Below, one piece after another: positions 7,760 through 16,780 of a stretch of 64,000 nucleotides of DNA; within the stretch, counting starts at the first letter, position 1, and every line of letters begins with the position of its first letter. The stretch is from the NCBI RefSeq assembly GCF_023061135.1, contig NZ_JAKGAN010000001.1:186001-250000 (forward strand), read 5' to 3'. A program made the translations under genes and the position numbers. The notes beneath the pieces are model-generated. The model searched no databases, was not told where the DNA came from, and was given only the letters and a program-made list of their open reading frames with translations. This DNA comes from Chromohalobacter sarecensis. Its GTDB lineage: Bacteria > Pseudomonadota > Gammaproteobacteria > Pseudomonadales > Halomonadaceae.

Positions 7760-9036
7760 TGGTCGCTGTGATGTTCGTGGTTTTGTTGGCCAATACGCTA
7801 TTGGGCATACCGCTTTTTCTCACTTTGATTGCCACTGCGCTGGTGGGTTTCGTTTTCGTCGACCCCGGCATGATCGCGCGGATGATGCCGCAACAGTTCT
7901 TCGGCGGTCTCAACAGTTTCTCGTTGATGGCGATTCCGTTGTTCATTCTCGCCGGCAATCTGATGAATACCTGTGGTATGACCGAACGTTTGATGCGCGT
8001 CGCGCGTCTGCTGGTGGGGCATCTGCGCGGCGGTATCGGGCATGTCAATGTGGTAGGTAGCGTGTTCATGTCCGGGGTCAATGGCTCGGCGGCTGCCGAT
8101 GCCTCTGCACTGGGGGCATTGCTGGTGCCGGCGATGAGACGCGAAGGTTATTCCACGGCGTTTGCCGCTGGGCTGACCGCCGGTAGCTCGCTGATCGGGC
8201 CGATCATCCCGCCGAGCATCTTCATGATCTTGTATAGCGCGCAGACCAATACCTCGGTCGGCCAGCTGTTCCTGGGCGGCGTGGTCCCCGGCCTTCTGCT
8301 GGCACTGGCGTTCATGGCGATAAATGCCGTGCATGCCAGGCGGGCGGGTTTCGAGCGACGCACCACCTTGCCTACCAGACGTGAGATATATGCAGCGGTA
8401 GGCGGGGCGTTGCCGGCGCTGGTTGCGCCGTTCATCATCGTCGCGGGGATCGTGCTGGGTATCGTCACGCCGACCGAATCCGCTGCCTTGACCGTCCTCT
8501 ACGTGGCGGTGTGCGGGCTGCTGATGGGAGAGCTGCGTCTGACGGCTTTCTGGCGTGCCGCGATCGAGACCACACGGTTAACGGCAGCCATCTTCCTGAT
8601 CATCGGCATCTCGTCGGTGATCAGTTGGGAGTTGGCTTATGCACAGGCGCCTGATCGTTTCACTAGTCTGCTCGAGCCATTCATCGACTCGCCGGTGATT
8701 GTGCTCTTGCTGCTTAGCGCCATCACCTTCGTGACCGGCATGTTCATGGAGGAAGTATCGGCGCTGATGTTGCTCTCGCCGGTATTCACGCCAGTGGCGC
8801 TGGCGGCCGGCATCGATCCCGTGGCGCTGGGTATAATCATTACGCTGAATATCACTATCGCCTTGATAACACCCCCGATGGGCGCCTGCCTATTCATCGC
8901 TGCGGCGGTTAGCCGCTTGGATATAACCGTGCTCTTCCGCACTATCTGGCCGTTCATCCTGGTGGCGGTCGGGGTTCTGTTATTGCTTATTGTCTTTCCC
9001 GGCCTGATCACTTGGCTACCCAATACTCTGGGCTGA
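7756..9036 (+). CDS. TRAP transporter large permease (DctM type)
   Basis: This 426-residue protein has about twelve hydrophobic segments and the DctM hallmarks: PQQFFGGLNSFSLMAIPLF near the N-terminus, GSSLIGPIIPPSIFMILYS in the first half and NITIALITPPMGACLF near the C-terminus. It is the substrate-translocating subunit of the TRAP system. The length is typical of the family. The dipeptidase gene begins 7 bases or less after its stop, so all four genes are probably one transcript. Confidence 0.95.
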   Translation: MMVAVMFVVLLANTLLGIPLFLTLIATALVGFVFVDPGMIARMMPQQFFGGLNSFSLMAIPLFILAGNLMNTCGMTERLMRVARLLVGHLRGGIGHVNVVGSVFMSGVNGSAAADASALGALLVPAMRREGYSTAFAAGLTAGSSLIGPIIPPSIFMILYSAQTNTSVGQLFLGGVVPGLLLALAFMAINAVHARRAGFERRTTLPTRREIYAAVGGALPALVAPFIIVAGIVLGIVTPTESAALTVLYVAVCGLLMGELRLTAFWRAAIETTRLTAAIFLIIGISSVISWELAYAQAPDRFTSLLEPFIDSPVIVLLLLSAITFVTGMFMEEVSALMLLSPVFTPVALAAGIDPVALGIIITLNITIALITPPMGACLFIAAAVSRLDITVLFRTIWPFILVAVGVLLLLIVFPGLITWLPNTLG

Positions 9037-9043
9037 CTTCAAC

Positions 9044-9820
9044 TTGGAAACGAACCGCTTGAACGTGACTGACTCGACGCTTCGACCCATCGCCGACATT
9101 GCCGATCCACAGTGGGAGGCCATTGCCGCTATTCCCATCGTCGACGACGGCATGCCATTACATGCGCTCAGCCTTGCCGCGCCGGCCTTGCGCGTGCATC
9201 CCATCTACCATGCCCTGGGCGTATCTGGGGCGGTGCCCGAGTGTTGGGCGCGGGAGGCAGTCTATCGGCGACTTCTCATGGTGGCACGGAGCCTGCCGGA
9301 AGGTCTGGGATTGGTGGTGCTGGATGCCTGGCGGCCCTATGTCGTGCAGCGCCACTTCTATGACACCTTGCTGAGAATGGTGGAAACGCGCTATGCGGAT
9401 CTCGACGAGTCGGATCTGCGGGCGATGACCCGGGCATTTGTCTCGCCGCCCAGTGATCAGCCAGAGTGTCCGAGCCCGCATCTCACCGGCGGAGCAGTGG
9501 ATGTAGCGCTATGCGACGATGATGGGATGCTGCTGGAGATGGGCTCGGCATTCGATGAAGCGCGGCCCGCCTCGCATACCGTCCACTTCGAGCATCATGC
9601 CCACGACGCCACGACGCGAACCTACCGTGACCGGCGACGGGCCCTTTACCACACCATGTGGGATGCCGGCTTCGCCAACCTGCCCAGCGAATGGTGGCAT
9701 TACAGCTATGGCGATCAGATGTGGGCCTGGTATCGGCGGGAGTCACGGGCGGTATTCGGCCCCAGCAGCCCCGATACGCTCGAGAAGCGCTGGCAGCGGT
9801 CGCTGGGGCTGGGGGATTGA
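9044..9820 (+). CDS. ddpX: D-alanyl-D-alanine dipeptidase (VanX/DdpX family, M15D)
   Basis: This 258-residue zinc peptidase hydrolyses D-Ala-D-Ala dipeptide in the M15D family. Both zinc-site signatures are present: SPHLTGGAVDVAL (the SxHxxGxAxD pattern, about residues 145-157) and SEWWHYSYGD (the ExxWH/EWWH catalytic Glu and zinc His, about residue 221). The arginine-containing DAWRPYVVQRHFYD block is also conserved. It follows the TRAP permease almost without a gap, which implies that the operon imports and uses dipeptide or D-amino-acid compounds. The start is uncertain: TTG at 9044 or GTG at 9065, neither with a strong ribosome-binding site. Its last 81 bases recur as a degraded copy at 19545-19625. 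Confidence 0.88.
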   Translation: METNRLNVTDSTLRPIADIADPQWEAIAAIPIVDDGMPLHALSLAAPALRVHPIYHALGVSGAVPECWAREAVYRRLLMVARSLPEGLGLVVLDAWRPYVVQRHFYDTLLRMVETRYADLDESDLRAMTRAFVSPPSDQPECPSPHLTGGAVDVALCDDDGMLLEMGSAFDEARPASHTVHFEHHAHDATTRTYRDRRRALYHTMWDAGFANLPSEWWHYSYGDQMWAWYRRESRAVFGPSSPDTLEKRWQRSLGLGD

Positions 9821-9878
9821 CGCCCCCTTGCCGTCCAGGTCAAACGATAGTGATTTTTCACGATTGAATCGGTAGAAC

Positions 9879-12530
9879 TTAGCGCTTCAAGGCCTCGAGA
9901 GTCGATTGAAGAGACATGCGCTCGCGTTCTGCATAGAGGGCCAGCTCGTCGGTTACCTTGGCGCCTAGCGCTTCCTCGAAGGCCTCTTTGTTGGCATTGC
10001 CCGCATAGGCCTGATTGCCGCCACCGCCGAGGTTCGACTGAAAGATGCCGGCCGCGCTGACGGGCAGGAAATCCTCGTAGGTGATCGGCCGAGCGGCGAC
10101 CAGCCCTTGCTCGATGAGTTTTTCCAGCTCGGCCTCGGCGCCCGCTCCGGCCTCACGCCCCGCTGCGGTCAGCCGGTACTCGAAGAAGGCTAGACCCTGA
10201 TGGCGTAGCTCGGCTTCGGTGTCCGGGAAGTCGGCGAACACCTCGGCCAGGACGCGCTGGTGTTCGGCATTGGTCAGTCCGGTCGTACGCTGACGCGATT
10301 CGGCGAGCAGCCGGTCATAGAGCGCACGTCCCTTGGCGGTCAACGCCACGCCACGTTGTTCGATTTCGCCGAAACGCGCGGTGTGAGTGCCCTGACGTTC
10401 ACCGGCGAAGCGGGTCGGCTCCTCAAGGGCCTTGAAGCTGGTCTGGCGCAGCAAGATCGGGCAGTCGCGGCGCGGCGGGCCTTCGATGACTTCCTTGGGA
10501 TTCATCCCCGCCGCCGGCATGCGGCGTTGCGCCTCGTCGATATCCAGGGTGCGTGGCGTCAGATGATTGATATGTGGCCCGCGAAAGCAGACCACGTCGG
10601 CGATCAATCGATGCTCGGCGTGCAGCGCCTCGTAGGTTTCCAGGTCCACCGTGGCGTCCTGGTGCCAGCGAAAGGTCTCCAACGACTCGGCCACGAAGCG
10701 GTCGGCCTGTTCGTCGGTGAGCCCGCCCTGGCGTTCGCTGAGTTCGATCAACTCCCGTGCGCCGGGCGTGAAGATGTCACGCTCGGCGAGGATCCCGGCG
10801 GCGCGCTCGCGTAGCTCGGCGCTCTCGATCAACTCCAGGCGTAGCAGCGAGGTAAAGACACGGAAGGGGTTGCGCGCCAGGGCGTCGTCGTCGATGGGCC
10901 GGAAGGCGGTGGAGTGAACCGGCACGCCGGCCTCGGAGAGATCGTAGTAGCCCACCGGATACATGCCCATCACCGCGAACAGCCGGCGCAGCATGGTGAG
11001 TTCTTCGGCCGTACCGACGCGGATGGCACCATGCCGCTCGACGCTGAGGCGATTCAACTCATCATGAGCCTCGAGCCGCGCGGCCAGCTCAGGATCGCGC
11101 TCGAGGGTCTCGCGGTTCACCTGAGCTACCAGCTCGAGCAGGGTTTCGTACTGGGGCACTTCGGCCTGATACATGGCCGACATGGCCTTGGAGAAACGGT
11201 CACGAATCTCGTGATGGGAAATGGGGACTGTCATCGGCTGTGCCTCATGGTGTCGGTCGTCGACGTTGGATGGATGCGCGCTTAGTACTGCCAGCAGCGC
11301 TCTCTCGAGCCTCGCCAGTCCTTCTTCCAGAACCTCGGGTTCGGCGGTCAATGGGGGCAGCAGACGTAGTACGTTGCGCCGGCGCCCGCTGGGCATCAAT
11401 AGTACGCCCTCCTCGCGACCGGCGACGATCAGCGCGGCCAGATGTTCGGCGCCGGTGGCTGCGGGCGTATCCTCGAAGACAATACCGCGCATGGCGCCAA
11501 CGCCGGTCATGTCGCCAAGCATTGAATAGCGGTCAGACGCTCGCCAGCCGCGATACGCTTCCAGGATCATCGCTTCCTGGCGCTCGCTCCAATCGGCCAG
11601 ATGCTCATCGCTCATTAGCGCCATCACTGTCTGGGCCGCAGCGCAGGCGACGGCATTGCCCGAATAGGTGCCGCCCAGGCCACCTTTAGGTGGGGCATCC
11701 ATGATCTCTGGCTTGCCCGCCACTGCGGCCAGCGGCAGTCCGGCGGCCATGCTCTTGCCCATCAGCAGCAGGTCGGGTTCGACCCCCAGGTGGGAAAAGG
11801 CGAAACGCTTGCCGGTGCGTCCGAAGCCGGACTGGATCTCGTCGAAGATCAACACGATACCCTGTGCCTCGCACAACACCCGAAGGCGTGCGGCGAAATC
11901 GGCGCACAGTAGACGAAAGCCACCCTCGCCCTGGACCGGTTCGACGATGATACAGGCCACTTCATCGGCAGGGATCTCGACCTCGAATAGTCTTTCCAGG
12001 GCGGCCATGGCGGTGTCGGCGTCGACACCATCGTCGCGACTGGGGAAGGGTAGGTGATGCACCGGTCCGGGCAAGGCACCGAGGCGATTCTTGTAAGGCT
12101 TGACCTTGCCGTTGAGGTTCAATGCCGCCAGCGTGCGGCCATGAAAGCCATCGTCGAAAGCGATCACGCCTTGGCGCCCGGTGGCGGCACGTGCAATCTT
12201 GAGAGCGTTCTCGGTAGCCTCGGCACCGCTGTTGGTAAGCATGCAGGACAGCGAATAAGACACCGGCACGAAGGCATTCAAGGCGCTGGCGACCTCGAGA
12301 TAGCCACGATGCGGCAGGGCATTGAAGGCGGAATGCATCAAGGTATCGACCTGCGCCTTGACTGCCTCGACCACGTCGGGATGTCCATGCCCCAGGTTGA
12401 GCACGCCGATACCGCCGACGAAGTCGACATAGTGGTTGCCCTGTTCGTCCCAGACCTCGGCGTTGCGGCCTCTGTCGATGCAGAGAGGGTGAACGATGCC
12501 GAGCGCGTCACTGATGTGCGGGAGGTCCAT
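9879..12530 (-). CDS. Fusion: class III aminotransferase + 2-oxoadipate dioxygenase/decarboxylase (HglS/DUF1338)
   Basis: One 883-codon frame joins two enzymes. Residues 1 to about 425 are a PLP-dependent class III aminotransferase, with the cofactor aspartate in IFDEIQSGFGRTG (D230) and the Schiff-base lysine in LLLMGKSMAAGLPL (K259). Residues from about 433 are an HglS/YdcJ-type DUF1338 enzyme. Candidate metal ligands there are the His of PVHSTAFRP (about 539), the His of INHLTPRT and the Glu of RFGEIEQRG. HglS of Pseudomonas putida converts 2-oxoadipate to D-2-hydroxyglutarate. With AmaA and AmaB encoded next door, the aminotransferase half most likely acts on L-2-aminoadipate, so the fusion would perform two consecutive steps. 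A methionine at 11234 (residue 433) is preceded by GAGG and could give a free HglS chain. AGGA lies 7 bases before the first ATG. Confidence 0.88.
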   Translation of the reverse strand: MDLPHISDALGIVHPLCIDRGRNAEVWDEQGNHYVDFVGGIGVLNLGHGHPDVVEAVKAQVDTLMHSAFNALPHRGYLEVASALNAFVPVSYSLSCMLTNSGAEATENALKIARAATGRQGVIAFDDGFHGRTLAALNLNGKVKPYKNRLGALPGPVHHLPFPSRDDGVDADTAMAALERLFEVEIPADEVACIIVEPVQGEGGFRLLCADFAARLRVLCEAQGIVLIFDEIQSGFGRTGKRFAFSHLGVEPDLLLMGKSMAAGLPLAAVAGKPEIMDAPPKGGLGGTYSGNAVACAAAQTVMALMSDEHLADWSERQEAMILEAYRGWRASDRYSMLGDMTGVGAMRGIVFEDTPAATGAEHLAALIVAGREEGVLLMPSGRRRNVLRLLPPLTAEPEVLEEGLARLERALLAVLSAHPSNVDDRHHEAQPMTVPISHHEIRDRFSKAMSAMYQAEVPQYETLLELVAQVNRETLERDPELAARLEAHDELNRLSVERHGAIRVGTAEELTMLRRLFAVMGMYPVGYYDLSEAGVPVHSTAFRPIDDDALARNPFRVFTSLLRLELIESAELRERAAGILAERDIFTPGARELIELSERQGGLTDEQADRFVAESLETFRWHQDATVDLETYEALHAEHRLIADVVCFRGPHINHLTPRTLDIDEAQRRMPAAGMNPKEVIEGPPRRDCPILLRQTSFKALEEPTRFAGERQGTHTARFGEIEQRGVALTAKGRALYDRLLAESRQRTTGLTNAEHQRVLAEVFADFPDTEAELRHQGLAFFEYRLTAAGREAGAGAEAELEKLIEQGLVAARPITYEDFLPVSAAGIFQSNLGGGGNQAYAGNANKEAFEEALGAKVTDELALYAERERMSLQSTLEALKR

Positions 12531-12629
12531 GTCATTATCCTGAAGAAGCCTATCGCCACGATGAGAACAGAGCCATCTTCAGGGCTTCAAACGAAAAAAA
12601 GCGTGTTATCCATTCCATTAATTCATGCA

Positions 12630-13541
12630 CTAGGGTGCCACAACGTCGCCAGGGGCCTCCCGATGCTCGAGTATCCAGTCGATGAAGCCTCGAACCTTGG
12701 TATCCTCTCCCTTGTGTTCGGGATAGGCCAGGTAATAGGCATCGCGACTGGTCAGGCCGAACGTCCATGGAATCGTCAGTAGGCCGGCCTGTAGTTCCTC
12801 TTCGGCGAGAAAGCGCGGTGCCAGGGCGACGCCACATCCGGCACGTGCCGCGCGTAAGGCCATGTAGAAGGTATCGAAACGTGGCCCGTGGTAGCTGTGC
12901 TCGGTGTAACAGTCCTGGGCCTCGAACCAGTCGTGCCAGGCCTCGGGCCGCGTCGAGCTCTGCAATAGCACCAGCTTTGTCAGTTCCAGCGGTTCTTGAA
13001 TGCCGTCGACTGGCAGCACCGCAGGCGAGCACACCGGCACCATCTCCTCTTCAAGCAGTTTGATGCACTCGGCCCGGGGCCAGGCGCCATGACCGAAGAA
13101 GAAGGCGACATCGACGCGCTCCTCCTCCAGGTCGAAGGGCTCCGAGCGGTTGGCGATGTTCAGATAGACCCGTGGATGCCGGAAGCGGAACCCATTGAGC
13201 CGCGGGATCAACCAGCGTGCCCCGAAGGTCGGCAGTGTGGTGACATTGAGCACCACACTCTGGCCACCGTAGGACTGCATGTAACGCGTGGACATTTCTA
13301 CCTGGGCCAGGATCTTGCGCACCTCGGTGAGATAGAGCGAGCCCTCCGGGGTGACCTGAAGCCGCTTGCGTACTCGACGGAACAGAGGATGCTCGAGCAC
13401 CGCTTCGAGCTGGGCAACCTGCTTGCTGACGGCACTCTGGGTTAGGTTCAGCTCGTCGGCGGCACGCGTGAAGCTCATGTGCCGCACCGAGGCTTCGAAG
13501 CACTGCATGGCGGTCAGGCTGGGCAGGTGTCGATGGCTCAT
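12630..13541 (-). CDS. LysR family regulator of the pipecolate/aminoadipate genes
   Basis: This 303-residue LysR regulator of GcvA-like type has its helix-turn-helix in residues 5-65 (LPSLTAMQCFEASVRHMSFT, then AADELNLTQSAVSKQVAQLE). It is encoded between the leftward fusion gene and the rightward amaB. It is positioned to control both arms from the 13542-13708 divergent region, which contains a dyad of LysR-box type. AGGAGA precedes the ATG by 7 bases. Pseudomonas putida also carries a LysR gene beside hglS and amaAB. The effector is unknown. Confidence 0.92.
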   Translation of the reverse strand: MSHRHLPSLTAMQCFEASVRHMSFTRAADELNLTQSAVSKQVAQLEAVLEHPLFRRVRKRLQVTPEGSLYLTEVRKILAQVEMSTRYMQSYGGQSVVLNVTTLPTFGARWLIPRLNGFRFRHPRVYLNIANRSEPFDLEEERVDVAFFFGHGAWPRAECIKLLEEEMVPVCSPAVLPVDGIQEPLELTKLVLLQSSTRPEAWHDWFEAQDCYTEHSYHGPRFDTFYMALRAARAGCGVALAPRFLAEEELQAGLLTIPWTFGLTSRDAYYLAYPEHKGEDTKVRGFIDWILEHREAPGDVVAP

Positions 13542-13579
13542 GCCGCTCTCCTGTGTATGGATTGTGCCTCGTCGTGGTT

Positions 13580-13592
13580 CTTCATTGTGAAG
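13580..13592. promoter_or_regulatory. Candidate LysR operator in the divergent LysR-amaB region
   Basis: The perfect dyad CTTCA-TTG-TGAAG lies 38 bases upstream of the LysR start and 117 bases upstream of amaB. It has the short interrupted-palindrome form of LysR boxes. Binding is inferred from location and symmetry only. Confidence 0.45.
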
Positions 13593-13708
13593 GCTAAAAC
13601 CAGAAAAATGGGAATGACCTCCATATAAAACGTCGTTTGAAGGGCGTCAACCTCCGCGCCAATACTGGTTTCGATTTTCGAACCCAGGAATTGATAGTAG
13701 GAGGAAGA

Positions 13709-15202
13709 ATGATCGAATCCCTCATGCAGCGTCTCGGCGTCTCCGAGGATGCCTACCGCCAGGGCGATTATGCGGTCATCTCACCCACCGACGGCGGCGA
13801 GCTCGGCCAGATTCGCCTCGAGGGCGTCGATGCCGTCGAGGCCCGCGTGGCACGTGCCCAGAGGGCCTTCGAAGAGTGGCGTCGAGTACCCGCCCCTCGT
13901 CGCGGCGAGCTCGTTCGACTGTTCGGCGAACAGTTGCGTCGCCACAAGGAGGATCTCGGTGCCTTGGTTACCCTGGAGTGCGGCAAGATCTATCAGGAAG
14001 GTCTCGGCGAAGTTCAGGAGATGATCGACATCTGCGACCTGGCCGTCGGTCAGTCGCGTCAGCTCTATGGCCTGACCATCGCTTCCGAGCGTCCCGGGCA
14101 CCACATGCGCGAGAGCTGGCATCCGCTGGGACCGATCGGCTTGATCACTGCCTTCAACTTCCCGGTGGCCCCCTGGGCCTGGAACGCCGCCTTGGCCTTG
14201 GTATGCGGCAATAGCCTGCTGTGGAAGCCCTCCGAGAAGGCCCCGCTCACTGCTCTGGGCTGCCAGGCGTTACTTGAGCGCGCCATGGCCGAGTTCGGCG
14301 ACGAGGCGCCCGAAGGTCTCAGCCAAGTGATTCTGGGAGACCGCGAGGCGGGCGAGCGCCTGGCAGACGATCCGCGTGTGCCGCTGATCAGCGCCACCGG
14401 TAGTACGCGCATGGGTCGGGAGTTAGCGCCTCGGGTGGCGGCTCGTTTCGGTCGCAGCATTCTCGAACTCGGGGGCAACAACGGCATGATTCTGGCGCCC
14501 AGCGCCGATCTGGACATGGCGGTCCGCGCCATTCTGTTCTCCGCCGTGGGGACGGCTGGACAGCGCTGCACCTCCCTGCGTCGCCTGATCGTCCATGAGT
14601 CGATCCGCGACGAAGTCGTCGAGCGCGTGAAGAAGGCCTATGCCGGCGTGACGATCGGCGATCCCATGGAGGGCAACCTGGTCGGCCCGTTGATCGATGC
14701 CCAGGCCTTCGAGCAGATGCAGTCCGTGCTCGATCAGGCGCGCCAGCAGGGCGCGAGCGTATTCGGTGGCGAACGCCAACTCGCCGATCAGTATCCCGAT
14801 GGCTATTACGTGACCCCGGCCATCGTCGAGGTCGAGCAGCAGGATGACCTGGTCAAGAACGAGACTTTCGCCCCGATCCTCTACGTCATGAGCTATCGCG
14901 ACTTCGATGAGGCCATGACGTTGCACAACGACGTTCCCCAAGGGTTGTCATCGTGCATCTTCACCAGCGACGTGCGCGAATCCGAGGCCTTCATCTCGGA
15001 TGTCGGCAGCGACTGCGGTATTGCCAACGTCAACATCGGACCGAGTGGCGCGGAGATCGGTGGTGCCTTCGGTGGCGAGAAGGAGACCGGCGGAGGTCGC
15101 GAGTCCGGCTCCGACATCTGGAAGAGCTATATGCGTCGACAAACCAACACCGTCAACTACTCCCGTGAGCTACCACTGGCACAAGGGATCAAGTTCGACT
15201 GA
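13709..15202 (+). CDS. amaB: L-2-aminoadipate-semialdehyde dehydrogenase (AmaB, ALDH7 family)
   Basis: This 497-residue aldehyde dehydrogenase of the antiquitin/ALDH7 branch oxidises 2-aminoadipate-6-semialdehyde (in equilibrium with piperideine-6-carboxylate) to 2-aminoadipate using NAD(P)+. Visible motifs are the cofactor-binding ITAFNFPVAPWAWNAALAL, the catalytic Glu region ILELGGNNGMI and the catalytic Cys in GTAGQRCTSLRRLIVHE. AGGAGGAAGA directly precedes the ATG at 13709, which overrides a longer upstream frame. AmaA three genes downstream and HglS across the divergent promoter support the substrate assignment; homology alone would leave other semialdehydes open. Confidence 0.9.
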   Translation: MIESLMQRLGVSEDAYRQGDYAVISPTDGGELGQIRLEGVDAVEARVARAQRAFEEWRRVPAPRRGELVRLFGEQLRRHKEDLGALVTLECGKIYQEGLGEVQEMIDICDLAVGQSRQLYGLTIASERPGHHMRESWHPLGPIGLITAFNFPVAPWAWNAALALVCGNSLLWKPSEKAPLTALGCQALLERAMAEFGDEAPEGLSQVILGDREAGERLADDPRVPLISATGSTRMGRELAPRVAARFGRSILELGGNNGMILAPSADLDMAVRAILFSAVGTAGQRCTSLRRLIVHESIRDEVVERVKKAYAGVTIGDPMEGNLVGPLIDAQAFEQMQSVLDQARQQGASVFGGERQLADQYPDGYYVTPAIVEVEQQDDLVKNETFAPILYVMSYRDFDEAMTLHNDVPQGLSSCIFTSDVRESEAFISDVGSDCGIANVNIGPSGAEIGGAFGGEKETGGGRESGSDIWKSYMRRQTNTVNYSRELPLAQGIKFD

Positions 15203-15208
15203 CCACGA

Positions 15209-15234
15209 GCGCCGTCCCGATGACGGGGCGGCGC
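15209..15234 (+). terminator. Hairpin after amaB
   Basis: An 11-bp stem (GCGCCGTCCCG / CGGGGCGGCGC, one G-T pair) with an ATGA loop lies just after the amaB stop. There is no clear T-tract. It may attenuate expression of the downstream transporter rather than terminate fully. Confidence 0.45.
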
Positions 15235-15328
15235 TTCGTTGCATGAACGTGCTCGAAACCTCGACGCACAGGGTCGGGTTTTTTGGAACGTTCGACCATC
15301 CAGGCAGAACGTGTCATGGAGTCCAAAG

Positions 15329-16780
15329 ATGACAACAACAATTTCTCGAGAACAATGGGGTAGCCGCTTTGGTTACCTGATGGCCGTCGTCGGCGCCATG
15401 GTCGGTGCCGGCAATATCTGGCGCATGCCCTACGTGACGGGAGAGAATGGCGGGGGCGCCTTTTTGATCGCTTACTTCCTGCTGCTCTATCTAATCGCGG
15501 TACCCGGTCTGATGGGCGAGACCAGCCTTGGGCGCTATACCCGCCAGGGCTTGATCGGCACCTTCCGCAAGGTCTATGGCAACAATCGCCTCGTCGGCCT
15601 GGGGCTGGTGATTCTGATCTTCAACATCGTATTGATGTCCTACTACTCATCGATCGTTGGCTGGTCGATCTACTATGCCTTTCATGCCGTGCTCGGCACT
15701 TTCACCCAGACTGATTTCGATACGGCTGCCCTGTGGCAAGACTTTAGCGGCAACACGGCCCTGAACGTCGGCATGCACACGATTGCCATGCTGATGGTTA
15801 CCGGCATTCTGCTGTTCGGTATCAAGCGGGGAATCGAACGTATGGCCAAGTGGATGATGCCGATCCTGACCATCGCCTTGATCGCTATCGCCATTCGCGG
15901 GGTGACATTGCCGGGGGCCATGGCGGGCCTGGAGTTCGCCTTCTCGCCCAACTGGGAATATCTGGCCCGGGGCGAGACCTGGCTGGCGGCGCTGGGGCAG
16001 GCGTTGTTCTCCACTGGCCTCGGCTGGGGGATCGCCCTGACCTACGGTAGCTATCTCGGCCGTAACGACGATATCCCGCTGGGGGGAGGCATCTTCACGG
16101 CGGTCGGCAATACTAGCTTCGGTCTGCTCGCCATTTTCGCCGTCTTTCCCATCGTCTTCGCTTTCGGCATCTCGCCCAGCTCCGGCGCTGAACTGGCCTT
16201 CGTGGCTCTGGCCAATGCCTTCGGCAGCATGACGGGCGGTTACTTCTGGGCCTTGCTGTTTTTCATGGGCTTTTTCTTCGCCAACTTGACCACCGCCATC
16301 GCCATTACCGAAGTTGGCGTTACCACTTACCGAGAGGAGCGGAACACTAGCCGTACCAAGGCCGTGCTGACCATCTGCGGCATTATCTGGCTACTCGGCA
16401 TCCCGAGCGCCATGAATGCCAATATCCTCGGCTATCTGGATTTCGTGGTCGGCAACTGGGGGCTACCGCTTTCGACGTTCATCACCATGCTCGCCATCGG
16501 CTGGAAGTTCGATGCTCACCGACTGCGCGTGTTGAGCCTCAACCGGGGCGCCGATCTTTACGTGCCGCGTGTCTGGGAACTCGTCATTCGCTACCAAATC
16601 CCCGCCATCATGCTCGGCATCATGGCCTACTTCCTATATAGCAATCTTGGGCAGACACCCTGGAAGACGATCAGCGGCCTCGTAATACTCACGCTGATGA
16701 TCCCGCTATGCATGTGGATCATGAACCGTCGCCATGAAACGCCGCATGTCGCCAATTCCACAGGAGGTCAGTCATCATGA
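15329..16780 (+). CDS. Sodium-dependent NSS/SNF family symporter
   Basis: This protein of about 483 residues belongs to the neurotransmitter:sodium symporter family. The signature WGSRFGYLMAVVGAMVGAGN followed by IWRMPY is at the N-terminus, and unwound-helix residues typical of LeuT-like folds are in helix 1. About eleven to twelve membrane helices are visible. GGAG lies 7 bases before the ATG at 15329, which is preferred over an in-frame start 30 codons upstream. It lies between amaB and amaA and overlaps a small-subunit gene. It is probably the uptake carrier for the island's substrate (pipecolate, lysine or a related amino acid), which is inferred from context. Confidence 0.9.
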   Translation: MTTTISREQWGSRFGYLMAVVGAMVGAGNIWRMPYVTGENGGGAFLIAYFLLLYLIAVPGLMGETSLGRYTRQGLIGTFRKVYGNNRLVGLGLVILIFNIVLMSYYSSIVGWSIYYAFHAVLGTFTQTDFDTAALWQDFSGNTALNVGMHTIAMLMVTGILLFGIKRGIERMAKWMMPILTIALIAIAIRGVTLPGAMAGLEFAFSPNWEYLARGETWLAALGQALFSTGLGWGIALTYGSYLGRNDDIPLGGGIFTAVGNTSFGLLAIFAVFPIVFAFGISPSSGAELAFVALANAFGSMTGGYFWALLFFMGFFFANLTTAIAITEVGVTTYREERNTSRTKAVLTICGIIWLLGIPSAMNANILGYLDFVVGNWGLPLSTFITMLAIGWKFDAHRLRVLSLNRGADLYVPRVWELVIRYQIPAIMLGIMAYFLYSNLGQTPWKTISGLVILTLMIPLCMWIMNRRHETPHVANSTGGQSS

